64,000 bases of DNA from the NCBI GenBank assembly GCA_964367905.1, contig CAYIZP010000002.1, positions 87,501 through 151,500 on the forward strand, given 5' to 3'. Shown here one piece after another: positions 18,261 to 25,844 of this stretch. Numbering within the stretch: the first letter of the stretch is position 1; the number at the start of each line of letters is the position of its first letter. This DNA comes from CAUPWF01 sp964367905 (GTDB taxonomy: Bacteria; Bacillota; Clostridia; Lachnospirales; Lachnospiraceae). The position numbers and the translations under genes are program-made. The notes under the pieces were generated by a model. The model did not search any database. It saw only the letters and a program-made list of their open reading frames with translations, and had not been told where the DNA came from.

Positions 18261-19433
18261 ATGGATTTTTCAAAAGAAACAATCAAAAAAATAAAAGGGT
18301 TAATTATTTTTACAATTATAGTCATTGTGTGCCTGGTGCAGTATGAGCGAGTGCTTGGAATTATGTCTTATATTTTTGGAATATTACTTCCGTTTATTTT
18401 GGGTGGGGCGATTGCTTTTATATTGAATGTGCCAATGAGTTTTATTGAAAGACATGTTTTTAAGAAGAGAAATTATAAAAATAAAAAAACAGAACGAGTT
18501 TTGAATAAAATCATGCGTCCTACTTCATTGTTATTGACTTTTTTATTTGTTGCAGTCTTAATTGCTATTATTATCTTGGTGGTTGTACCACAGCTTGGGG
18601 TGACATTTACAAGCCTAGGAGTTAGCATTCAATCGGCGTTGCCGGAATTAGAGAAGCTTTTGACCAATATGTTTAGTTCCGATTCACCAATCACAGAGTT
18701 TGTGCGCACTTTGGAATTTGATTGGTCAGCAATTATGCAATATGCATTCAACTTCTTACAGGTTGGGGCTGGAAGTGTGATTGATGTTACGCTTTCGTTT
18801 ACAATCGGTTTTTTCTCGGTGGTTACAACCGGGTTTATTGCTCTTATTTTTGCAATCTATGTATTAGTGCAGAAGGAAACCTTAGGCACCCAAGCACGAA
18901 AAGTATTGTTTGCCTTTGTAAGAAGAGGAAGAGCTGAAGCGGTTATGGAAATAATGAGTTTGACATACAAAACGTTTGCGAACTTTCTAACAGGACAGTG
19001 CACAGAAGCAGTGATCTTGGGTACTATCTTTATTGTTGTTCTTACATTGTTTGGAATGCCATTTGCATTTTTGATAGGAATCTTTATCATGTTTGCGGCA
19101 TTGATACCAATTTTCGGAGCATTTTTAGGGTGTGGTTTAGGGGTGTTACTCATTCTTATAGAAGATCCTATTCAGGCTGTTTATTTTGTCATTATCTTCA
19201 TTGTGATACAGCAAATAGAGGGGAACCTCATCTACCCGTACGTTGTAGGAAGTTCTGTTGGTTTGCCTGCTATCTGGGTGTTGGTTGCAGTGACAATTGG
19301 TGGCAGTCTTGGAGGTGTGGTTGGAATGATTATCGCTATTCCGTTGTTCTCAGTACTTAATGCATTGTTTAAAGAGGTGGTTTATCTTAAGTTGAAGAAG
19401 AATGGAATTGACCCTAAGGAATTGGAAGGATAA
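18261..19433 (+). CDS. AI-2E family transporter (PerM/YdiK type membrane protein)
   Basis: The 390-residue protein has about eight membrane helices. A long soluble loop in the middle is followed by GQCTEAVILGTIF, then FGAFLGCGLGVLLIL and the C-terminal motif IEGNLIYPYVVGSSVGLPA, all characteristic of the AI-2E exporter family (PF01594). Despite the name, members export diverse or unknown substrates, and some act as sodium/proton antiporters. It starts 26 bp after mazG with GGAGGGA upstream, so the two may be co-transcribed. Confidence 0.9.
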   Translation: MDFSKETIKKIKGLIIFTIIVIVCLVQYERVLGIMSYIFGILLPFILGGAIAFILNVPMSFIERHVFKKRNYKNKKTERVLNKIMRPTSLLLTFLFVAVLIAIIILVVVPQLGVTFTSLGVSIQSALPELEKLLTNMFSSDSPITEFVRTLEFDWSAIMQYAFNFLQVGAGSVIDVTLSFTIGFFSVVTTGFIALIFAIYVLVQKETLGTQARKVLFAFVRRGRAEAVMEIMSLTYKTFANFLTGQCTEAVILGTIFIVVLTLFGMPFAFLIGIFIMFAALIPIFGAFLGCGLGVLLILIEDPIQAVYFVIIFIVIQQIEGNLIYPYVVGSSVGLPAIWVLVAVTIGGSLGGVVGMIIAIPLFSVLNALFKEVVYLKLKKNGIDPKELEG

Positions 19434-19440
19434 GTTTTTC

Positions 19441-19469
19441 TTGAAATTTGTATGAAATTATAGTATTAT
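19441..19469 (+). promoter_or_regulatory. Promoter of the NlpC/P60 gene
   Basis: TTGAAA (19441-19446), 17 bp, TATTAT (19464-19469). Transcription would begin near 19476, downstream of an in-frame upstream start at 19448. That supports translation from the ATG at 19532. Confidence 0.65.
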
Positions 19470-19531
19470 GGTCTTTAGAAATGTGTGGGGGCGCTATTTC
19501 TAAAATTTATTTAATAAGGTGGAAATTACAT

Positions 19532-20626
19532 ATGAAAATGAGAAAAGTAATGAGTGCATTGGCGATTATCGCATGCACAGCGTCTTTAATAGTTCCTACA
19601 ACACTGGCGGCACCGTCAAGTGATGAATTGAAAGATGAAAAAGACGAAGTAGAAGCAGAGTTGGCTCAATTAGAAGCTCAATTAACAGAGTTGTTGGCTA
19701 ATATCAAGGAGAACGAGGAAGACATTGTTGTAATCAAAGAGGATATTGAAATTGCGGGGGAAGAATTTGATATCGCTCACGAAAGAGAACAAATTCAATA
19801 TGAAGCACTTAAGTATAGAATTCAATATCTATACGAAGAGGGTGGTTCGGTGGATATATTTGAGAAAGTATTGACTTCAAAGTCCATTACAGATTTGTTG
19901 AACAGTGTGGAATATGCGAATACAATTCATAATTATGATAAAGAATTATTAGAAGAGTATGTAGAAGTAAAAGAAGAAGCTCAGGCAACAGGAGAAGCTT
20001 TGGGTGTAGAACTAATTAATTTGGAAGAAAAAGAGGCGGAATTAGAAGCCAACAAGGCGGAATTTGATGCGCTGATTGTCGATAAAGAGGATGAGATATC
20101 TCAGTTAGATGCTGATATTCAAGCAGCACTAGCGGCAGAAGAAGAAGCAAGACGTCGTGAAGAAGAAGCAAGGCGTGCGGCAGAAGCAGCGGCTGCGGCG
20201 GCTGCGGCGGCTGCACAAGAGCAAGCATCGTCGGGCAGTGGATCATCAGGAAGTTCTACACCTCCTGTATCAAATCAACTTCCAGCAAATGTATCATCAG
20301 TAGTAGATGCGGCGAGAGCATATATTGGAGTTCCATACCTGTGGGGTGGAACAAGCTTTAGTGGAATAGATTGTTCGGGATTGACCCAAGCAGCTTATAA
20401 AGCGGTAGGAATCAGTATACCAAGAACATCGTCGACCCAACGCGCCAGTGGGGCGACAGTAGGGTATAGTGTATCAGATGCACAACCAGGAGATATTCTG
20501 TGCTATGATGGGCATGTTGCAATCTATTCTGGTAATGGGAATATGATTCATGCACCATCCTCAGGAAAGTTGGTTTGTGAAGTTTCAGCAAGAACAAGCG
20601 GATTATTAAAAGTAGTAAGATTCTAA
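19532..20626 (+). CDS. Secreted NlpC/P60 cell-wall hydrolase with PcsB-like coiled coil
   Basis: From the ATG at 19532 the product is 364 residues. It has a signal peptide ending near TTLAAPSS, a long coiled coil (about residues 30-205) resembling PcsB/CwlO-type N-terminal regions, an Ala/Glu/Arg then Ser/Gly linker, and a C-terminal NlpC/P60 domain. The catalytic cysteine is in SGIDCSGLTQAAY and the histidine in GHVAIYSGNGN. Such enzymes cut peptidoglycan stem peptides during division or elongation, and the coiled coil usually docks to FtsEX. It has its own promoter and terminator. Confidence 0.92.
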   Translation: MKMRKVMSALAIIACTASLIVPTTLAAPSSDELKDEKDEVEAELAQLEAQLTELLANIKENEEDIVVIKEDIEIAGEEFDIAHEREQIQYEALKYRIQYLYEEGGSVDIFEKVLTSKSITDLLNSVEYANTIHNYDKELLEEYVEVKEEAQATGEALGVELINLEEKEAELEANKAEFDALIVDKEDEISQLDADIQAALAAEEEARRREEEARRAAEAAAAAAAAAAQEQASSGSGSSGSSTPPVSNQLPANVSSVVDAARAYIGVPYLWGGTSFSGIDCSGLTQAAYKAVGISIPRTSSTQRASGATVGYSVSDAQPGDILCYDGHVAIYSGNGNMIHAPSSGKLVCEVSARTSGLLKVVRF

Positions 20627-20629
20627 TAA

Positions 20630-20680
20630 ATAAAGATAGAGGAACTTCTGAGTCGGAGGTTCCTCTATCTTTATTGTTTT
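20630..20680. terminator. Bidirectional terminator between the NlpC/P60 and OFA transporter genes
   Basis: A long stem (TAAAGATAGAGGAACTTC with GGAGGTTCCTCTATCTTTA) has a short loop. It is followed by TTGTTTT on the plus strand and preceded by A-rich sequence for the minus strand. Confidence 0.85.
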
Positions 20681-20719
20681 AGATATATGGGAAATTACTC
20701 ATTTCTTGTATATCAAAAT

Positions 20720-21880
20720 CTATTCTTTTTTAATTAGGCTAACAAGTAGCAAAGTTCCGACGAGTGCGATGAATCCTAAGATTGAGAATAAAAGTACCTG
20801 ATTATTCACAAAGCCTAGAGCAATTGGGAATAGCAGTGCGGAGATTGAGAAACCAACCATGACACAACCATAGTTTGACCCGATGTTTTTCAAACCGAAA
20901 AATTTTCCGGTAAGTAGGGGGAAGGTTCCAGAGATTCCACCATAGCAAAACGTAATTACGATGATAACAGCCATGAGGAGATAGCTAGTTGAAAATATGA
21001 GTAGAAAAGCTCCTACAGCTGAAATTAATAGTGTTAGCATTGCGGCGAAACTGCGACTTGTCTTATCAGAGATGATAGGGAAGATCAGTCGTCCCAAGGC
21101 ATTGCTGATTCCCGTAAGCATAATCATAATAGTTGCCATACCGTCGGTTAGTCCTCGTTCCAATGAGAGGGATTTGAAAGATGGATTCAATATAAAATAA
21201 ACGGCTGTTCCAAACATAATAGCAAGTGTAATGAAATAAAAATCTTTTGTCTTTAGCATCTCGCTTTGAGTATAGTCTTTTCCAGAATTAGAAGTACTAG
21301 CAGTAGCTTGTGTTTCTACTGGCATTGTAATAAAAGAGAAACATACGAGTGTGGCTATTAAGAAAGCAATACCTAGGATGAAAAAAGTGGTTTGTAGACC
21401 AATGGCGGCTTCAAGAATCTCCACAAGTGGTGCAAAGATAACGGTCGAGAATCCAAAGGTGCATACGGAGATACCAGTTGCTAATCCACGCTTATCGGGA
21501 AAGTTTCTCTGAGCGGTACTGATGATTGCATTGTATCCCATACCAACACCAAATCCACCGATAATACCATAGGTGAGATAAATGAGAAGACCTAACTCTT
21601 TTGGTAATACGGCTGTTAGAAACATAGCCAGAGATAATAGAATTCCGCCAAATAAAACAGTTTTTTGAGTAGTGTGTTTTACTTGGAATCTTCCACCGAA
21701 TAGAATTCCTACAACGAAGAAACATAGCATAAATGAAGAAGTTAACTTCACGCGACCTGGATCAAGTGAAAAATATTCAGATACGGGTACAACGAAGATG
21801 CTCCATATGTAGATGATACCTAGGAATAGTTGCATGATGGAGCCGGCTAATAGGACGACATTACGATTTCTTTCTTTCAT
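20720..21880 (-). CDS. OFA-family MFS transporter (oxalate/formate antiporter-like)
   Basis: The 386-residue protein has 12 predicted membrane helices. It opens with a family-typical GSIMQLFLGIIYIWSIFVVP, followed by GFGVGMGYNAIISTAQRNFPDKRGLATG, which contains the RG...G motif of loop regions in the OxlT/YhjX group. Members exchange small carboxylates such as oxalate, formate or pyruvate. It is divergent from lrgAB over a 174-bp spacer that holds a promoter for each side. The substrate is inferred only. Confidence 0.87.
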   Translation of the reverse strand: MKERNRNVVLLAGSIMQLFLGIIYIWSIFVVPVSEYFSLDPGRVKLTSSFMLCFFVVGILFGGRFQVKHTTQKTVLFGGILLSLAMFLTAVLPKELGLLIYLTYGIIGGFGVGMGYNAIISTAQRNFPDKRGLATGISVCTFGFSTVIFAPLVEILEAAIGLQTTFFILGIAFLIATLVCFSFITMPVETQATASTSNSGKDYTQSEMLKTKDFYFITLAIMFGTAVYFILNPSFKSLSLERGLTDGMATIMIMLTGISNALGRLIFPIISDKTSRSFAAMLTLLISAVGAFLLIFSTSYLLMAVIIVITFCYGGISGTFPLLTGKFFGLKNIGSNYGCVMVGFSISALLFPIALGFVNNQVLLFSILGFIALVGTLLLVSLIKKE

Positions 21881-21918
21881 GTTATTTACCTCATTTCCTT
21901 ATAAGTTTATATGAAGTA

Positions 21919-21947
21919 ATGATATCATAGGTTAAGTTTTAAGTCAA
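21919..21947 (-). promoter_or_regulatory. Promoter of the OFA transporter with a palindromic -10
   Basis: Minus strand: TTGACT (21947-21942), 17 bp, TATCAT (21924-21919). The -10 lies in the perfect palindrome ATGATATCAT (21919-21928), a possible operator or simply chance. Confidence 0.6.
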
Positions 21948-21963
21948 AATCTACAAACTTTTA

Positions 21964-21992
21964 TTGACAAGTAGGTATTATTAAACTAAAGT
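21964..21992 (+). promoter_or_regulatory. Promoter of lrgAB
   Basis: A perfect TTGACA (21964-21969) is followed by a 17-bp spacer and TAAAGT (21987-21992), 62 bp before lrgA. Confidence 0.6.
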
Positions 21993-22054
21993 AAAAAAGT
22001 CATATTGTAATGAACAGATGAAACAAGTTAAAAGATGGAGATACGAGGTATTGT

Positions 22055-22417
22055 ATGAAGTATTTAAAGCAGTTAGGAATTATATTAATCATCACATTTA
22101 TATCTGAAATTTTGAAATATTTTATCCCGCTTACAGTGCCAGCTGGAATATATGGAATGGCTATTTTGTTTCTATTGCTATGTACAAAGCTCATTAAACC
22201 AGAGCAGATTGAAGAGACGAGTGATTATTTAATCAGTATTATGGGTGTGATGTTCATTCCAGCAGGCGTTGGAATTATTAATAACGCCGATAGCATGTTG
22301 TCCATGTTGCCAGAAATCATTATTAGTGTGGTGGTGGTTACTTTGATTGTCATGTGTGTCAGTGGCAAGGTGACAGAAATAATAATAGGAAAAGAGAAAA
22401 AAGATGGAATTGATTAA
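22055..22417 (+). CDS. lrgA: CidA/LrgA family membrane protein
   Basis: The 120-residue protein has four membrane helices and the LrgA core (IPLTVPAGIYGMAILFLLL, then GVMFIPAGVGIIN). Originally described as a holin-like regulator of murein hydrolases, LrgA with LrgB is now linked to pyruvate uptake in several Gram-positive bacteria. It overlaps lrgB by 14 bp, so they are surely one operon. No LytSR-type two-component genes are adjacent, so control must come from elsewhere. Confidence 0.93.
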   Translation: MKYLKQLGIILIITFISEILKYFIPLTVPAGIYGMAILFLLLCTKLIKPEQIEETSDYLISIMGVMFIPAGVGIINNADSMLSMLPEIIISVVVVTLIVMCVSGKVTEIIIGKEKKDGID

Positions 22418-23084
22418 TGCTTCAGTTTTTTTTGGTGCTGCAATATCACTAGGGGCATATCTAATCGGAGTAAAGGTTAAGGAAAAACTAAAGAGAGAGA
22501 TTTTTAATCCCATTTTGATTGCCATTATACTTGTGATAGGGATTCTTCTTATATTTGATATCGATTATGATGTGTATAAGGAATCAGCGCAATTGGTTAG
22601 TTATTTTTTGACACCGACTACGATATGTCTAGCGTTGCCACTTTATCGACAAGTGCAAATTCTGAAGAAAAGTGGGGTGGCTATTCTGATTGGAATCTTC
22701 AGTGGAGTGGTGACAAGTTGTCTATCCACCTATCTAATGACGGTTGTGATGTCTTTGTCACATACTGAATATTACACATTGCTACCAAAGTCCATTACCA
22801 CAGCCATTGGCTTGCCACTTAGTCAAGAACTAGGTGGAATAGGAGATATTACGGTTGCAGTGATCATACTTACTGGTATATTTGGTAATATGATTGCGAC
22901 CTATGCCTTAAAATGGTTTTGTATCAAAAATCCAATTGCGAGAGGAATTGCAATTGGAACTTCTAGTCATGCAATGGGGACTGTAAAAGCAATGGAATTG
23001 GGACAAATAGAGGGTGCTATGAGTAGCCTTTCGATAGCGATTAGTGGGATTATAACTGTAATATTAGTTCAGTTCATAGTTTGA
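22404..23084 (+). CDS. lrgB: LrgB family membrane protein
   Basis: The 226-residue protein has multiple membrane helices and clear LrgB motifs: FLTPTTICLALPLYRQ, LPKSITTAIGLPLSQELGG and GTSSHAMGTVKAMELG. It works with LrgA in the same membrane complex. The ATG lies within the lrgA reading region, with AGGAAAAG a few bases upstream, indicating translational coupling. Confidence 0.95.
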   Translation: MELINASVFFGAAISLGAYLIGVKVKEKLKREIFNPILIAIILVIGILLIFDIDYDVYKESAQLVSYFLTPTTICLALPLYRQVQILKKSGVAILIGIFSGVVTSCLSTYLMTVVMSLSHTEYYTLLPKSITTAIGLPLSQELGGIGDITVAVIILTGIFGNMIATYALKWFCIKNPIARGIAIGTSSHAMGTVKAMELGQIEGAMSSLSIAISGIITVILVQFIV

Positions 23085-23093
23085 TTGTTTTTA

Positions 23094-23125
23094 GGATTGT
23101 GAGAGCACAAAGTGCGTAGCAATCC
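23094..23125 (+). terminator. Hairpin after lrgB, possible weak terminator
   Basis: GGATTG (23094-23099) pairs with CAATCC (23120-23125), with an inner GCAC/GTGC stem. No T run follows, so it may be a Rho-dependent end or an RNA-stabilising hairpin. Confidence 0.4.
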
Positions 23126-23178
23126 ATCTGTATCATAGTAAAAAACAGGAAAAAGTCAGATTAGATGAGAATTAGTAC

Positions 23179-23207
23179 TTGAATAGAATCAAAGATTGTG
23201 TTATACT
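23179..23207 (+). promoter_or_regulatory. Promoter of rpsB-tsf
   Basis: TTGAAT (23179-23184), 17 bp, TATACT (23202-23207). The predicted start near 23214 leaves a leader of about 105 nt. Confidence 0.65.
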
Positions 23208-23227
23208 TCTTGAGTCGTAAAAACACA

Positions 23228-23289
23228 CGTATATGATATCCGAATCACGGTGCTGAGAGTTCTCGGTTGATTTTGGACTTACATATACG
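23228..23289 (+). promoter_or_regulatory. Structured rpsB leader, candidate S2 autoregulatory element
   Basis: CGTATATG (23228-23235) pairs perfectly with CATATACG (23282-23289), closing a domain of about 60 nt. Inside it, CCGA (23240-23243) can pair with TCGG (23263-23266). It lies in the leader between the promoter and the ribosome site of rpsB. Leaders bound by S2 are known for rpsB in several bacteria. Membership of such a family is inference. Confidence 0.45.
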
Positions 23290-23319
23290 GAAGAAAAACC
23301 AAAAATGGAGGAAAATTAA

Positions 23320-24060
23320 ATGAGCGTTATTTCGATGAAACAATTATTGGAAGCAGGTGTACATTTTGGACACCAAACAAGAAGATGGAACCCTAAGATG
23401 GCAGAGTACATCTACACAGAGAGAAATGGTATCTATATCATTGATTTACAAAAATCAGTAGGAATGGTTGATGATGCTTACAGAGCAATCGCTGATGTTG
23501 CAGCTGATGGAGGTACTATCCTTTTCGTTGGTACTAAGAAACAAGCACAAGATGCAATCAAATCAGAAGCAGAGCGTTGTGGAATGTATTACATCAATGA
23601 GAGATGGTTAGGTGGAATGCTTACAAACTTCAAAACAATCCAAAGCAGAGTAAACCGTTTGAAAGATATTGAGAGAATGGCTGAAGATGGAACATTTGAT
23701 GTCTTACCTAAAAAAGAAGTAATCGAATTGAAAAAAGAGTGGGCTAAATTAGAGAAGAACTTAGGTGGAATTAAAGATATGAAGAGAGTTCCAGATGCAA
23801 TCTTCATCGTAGACCCTAAGAAAGAAAAAATCTGTATTCAAGAAGCACACACACTTGGAATTCCATTGATTGGAATTTGTGATACAAACTGTGATCCAGA
23901 AGAACTAGATTATGTAATCCCTGGAAACGATGATGCAATCAGAGCGGTTAAATTAATCGTAGCTGCTATGGCAGACGCAGTAATCGAAGCAAACCAAGGA
24001 ACTACAGCAATGGATGTTGCTGAAGAGATGGTAGCTGAAGAAGTAACAGAAGAAGCATAA
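23320..24060 (+). CDS. rpsB: 30S ribosomal protein S2
   Basis: The 246-residue product has all S2 hallmarks: MKQLLEAGVHFGHQTRRWNP at the N-terminus, FVGTKKQAQDAI, ERWLGGMLTNFKTI, and PDAIFIVDPKKE ... PLIGICDTNCDPE. It belongs to the small ribosomal subunit. Codon use is strongly biased toward AGA, GAA and CCA, as expected for high expression. tsf follows 48 bp later, the usual rpsB-tsf pair. Confidence 0.99.
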   Translation: MSVISMKQLLEAGVHFGHQTRRWNPKMAEYIYTERNGIYIIDLQKSVGMVDDAYRAIADVAADGGTILFVGTKKQAQDAIKSEAERCGMYYINERWLGGMLTNFKTIQSRVNRLKDIERMAEDGTFDVLPKKEVIELKKEWAKLEKNLGGIKDMKRVPDAIFIVDPKKEKICIQEAHTLGIPLIGICDTNCDPEELDYVIPGNDDAIRAVKLIVAAMADAVIEANQGTTAMDVAEEMVAEEVTEEA

Positions 24061-24108
24061 GAACTAGTTGAGTATATTTGATATAAAGCAAAACGGAGGG
24101 AATTTATC

Positions 24109-25032
24109 ATGGCAATTACAGCAGGAATGGTAAAAGAGTTAAGAGAAATTACTGGCGCAGGTATGATGGACTGTAAAAAAGCTTTAGGTGAAACAAACGG
24201 AAACATCGAAGAAGCGGTAGAGTACCTAAGAAAAAATGGACAAGCAAAAGCTGAGAAAAAAGCTGGAAGAATTGCAGCAGAAGGTATTGTTGCAACAGTA
24301 ATCGTAGACGATACAAAAGCAGCGATTGTTGAAGTAAACTCAGAGACAGACTTTGTTGCAAAAAATGCTGATTTCCAAACATTTGTATCAGATGTTGCGA
24401 ATCAAGCAATCAATTCTGATGCAGCAGACATGGATGCATTTATGGCAGAAGCTTGGAAAGCAGATTCAGCTAAGACGGTAAAAGATGCATTGGTTGAGAA
24501 AGTTGCAGTAATCGGTGAGAACCTTACAATCAGAAGATTTGAAAAAGTAGAAGCAAACGACGGATGTGTTGTTGGATACATTCACGGTGGCGGAAAAATT
24601 GGCGTTCTTGTAAAAGCTACAACAGATGTTGTGAACGAAGATGTAAAAGCTTGTTTAAGAAATGTTGCAATGCAAGTTGCAGCTATGAATCCAAAATATG
24701 TAAGCCGCAATGAAGTAGATGCAGATTACATCGAGCATGAAAAAGAAATCTTATTAGCACAAGCAAAACTTGAGAACCCTGAAAAGCCAGATAACATCAT
24801 TGAAAAAATGATTATTGGTCGTGTAAACAAATTGATGAAAGAAGTTTGTTTGTTAGATCAAGCATATGTCCAAGATGGCGATATGACAGTGGAAAAATAT
24901 GTAGAATCTGTAGCGAAAGCAACAGGATCGAACCTAGCACTGACTTCATTTGTTCGTTACGAGACAGGAGAAGGTATCGAGAAAAAAGAAGAAAACTTTG
25001 CAGAAGAAGTAGCAAAGCAAATGGGTAACTAA
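24109..25032 (+). CDS. tsf: Elongation factor Ts
   Basis: The 307-residue protein opens with KELREITGAGMMDCKKAL, continues to VEVNSETDFVAKN, and shows GGKIGVLVKAT in the core, the standard EF-Ts signatures. It exchanges GDP for GTP on EF-Tu. It lies directly behind rpsB with GGAGGG before the ATG. A hairpin and a GC-rich inverted repeat follow the stop. Confidence 0.98.
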   Translation: MAITAGMVKELREITGAGMMDCKKALGETNGNIEEAVEYLRKNGQAKAEKKAGRIAAEGIVATVIVDDTKAAIVEVNSETDFVAKNADFQTFVSDVANQAINSDAADMDAFMAEAWKADSAKTVKDALVEKVAVIGENLTIRRFEKVEANDGCVVGYIHGGGKIGVLVKATTDVVNEDVKACLRNVAMQVAAMNPKYVSRNEVDADYIEHEKEILLAQAKLENPEKPDNIIEKMIIGRVNKLMKEVCLLDQAYVQDGDMTVEKYVESVAKATGSNLALTSFVRYETGEGIEKKEENFAEEVAKQMGN

Positions 25033-25036
25033 TACG

Positions 25037-25050
25037 GACGGTTTTCCGTC
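25037..25050 (+). terminator. Small hairpin after tsf
   Basis: GACGG-TTTT-CCGTC forms a 5-bp stem only 5 bp after the stop. It may act together with the larger inverted repeat just downstream. There is no clear T run. Confidence 0.35.
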
Positions 25051-25058
25051 GAACGAAA

Positions 25059-25101
25059 GGGACGGGGGAAGAATGGAGCATAGCGACATTTTCCCCTGTC
25101 C
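25059..25101. repeat. GC-rich REP-like inverted repeat, copy 1
   Basis: GGACGGGGGAA (25060-25070) pairs with TTCCCCTGTCC (25091-25101) with one G-T wobble. A second copy with the same stem and loop edges (AATG ... CATTT) is at 38353-38391. The G-rich stem stands out in AT-rich DNA. Confidence 0.65.
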
Positions 25102-25160
25102 TTAATTAATAATAGGGAATATTAACTGAATTAATAACAGTAGCGAAAAGGAGAAGAGTT

Positions 25161-25829
25161 ATGAGTGAAGAGTTAAACAAGGTAGAAACAATGGATGATT
25201 ACAAGGATAAGTTAGATGTTGCAAATCCATGGAATAGAATCAAAGAGTATATGGCGAACAAAACAGTACTGAACGTAAAAGTAGAAGGTGTTGTAAATGG
25301 TGGAGTTGTTGCTATGGTAGAAGAGGTGAGAGGATTTATTCCAGCATCTAGATTATCTCTTGGATATGTAGAGAATTTGGAAGAATTTCTATTGCAAGAG
25401 ATTCAGGTAAGAGTTATCGAAGCAGATCAAGAAAACAATCGTTTGGTTCTATCAGCAAGAGAAATTTTAAGAGATAATGAGAGAAAAGCACAACAGAAGA
25501 AATTAGAGAATATTGTGGTTGGAACTGTATTGAATGGTGTGGTGGAAAGTTTGCAAAACTATGGTGCATTTGTGCGTCTTGAAGACGGATTATCAGGACT
25601 AGTTCATGTATCTCAAATCAGTCCAAAACGTATTAAAGCACCAGCGGATGTACTTAAGGTGAATGATGAAGTTCAAGTGAAGGTAATCGGTATCAAAGAA
25701 GGAAAAATCAGCTTAAGCATGAAGGCTCTTATGGAAGTAGAAGAAGAGGTGTATGAAAAAGTAGATATTCCAAAATCAGAAGATATTGGAGTGAGCCTTG
25801 GAGAATTATTCAAAAATATTAAATTATAA
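25161..25829 (+). CDS. S1-domain RNA-binding protein
   Basis: The 222-residue protein contains two S1 (OB-fold) repeats at about residues 34-100 and 119-186. The second is canonical, with GTVLNGVVESLQNYGAFVRL and SGLVHVSQIS; the first is more diverged (GVVNGGVVAMVEEVRGFIPASRL). It is far shorter than E. coli S1 and resembles the reduced RpsA-like proteins of Clostridia that bind mRNA or assist translation. It lies between tsf and the pyrophosphatase gene, with only 15 bp to the latter. Confidence 0.88.
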   Translation: MSEELNKVETMDDYKDKLDVANPWNRIKEYMANKTVLNVKVEGVVNGGVVAMVEEVRGFIPASRLSLGYVENLEEFLLQEIQVRVIEADQENNRLVLSAREILRDNERKAQQKKLENIVVGTVLNGVVESLQNYGAFVRLEDGLSGLVHVSQISPKRIKAPADVLKVNDEVQVKVIGIKEGKISLSMKALMEVEEEVYEKVDIPKSEDIGVSLGELFKNIKL

Positions 25830-25844
25830 GAGAGTGAATGAAAT

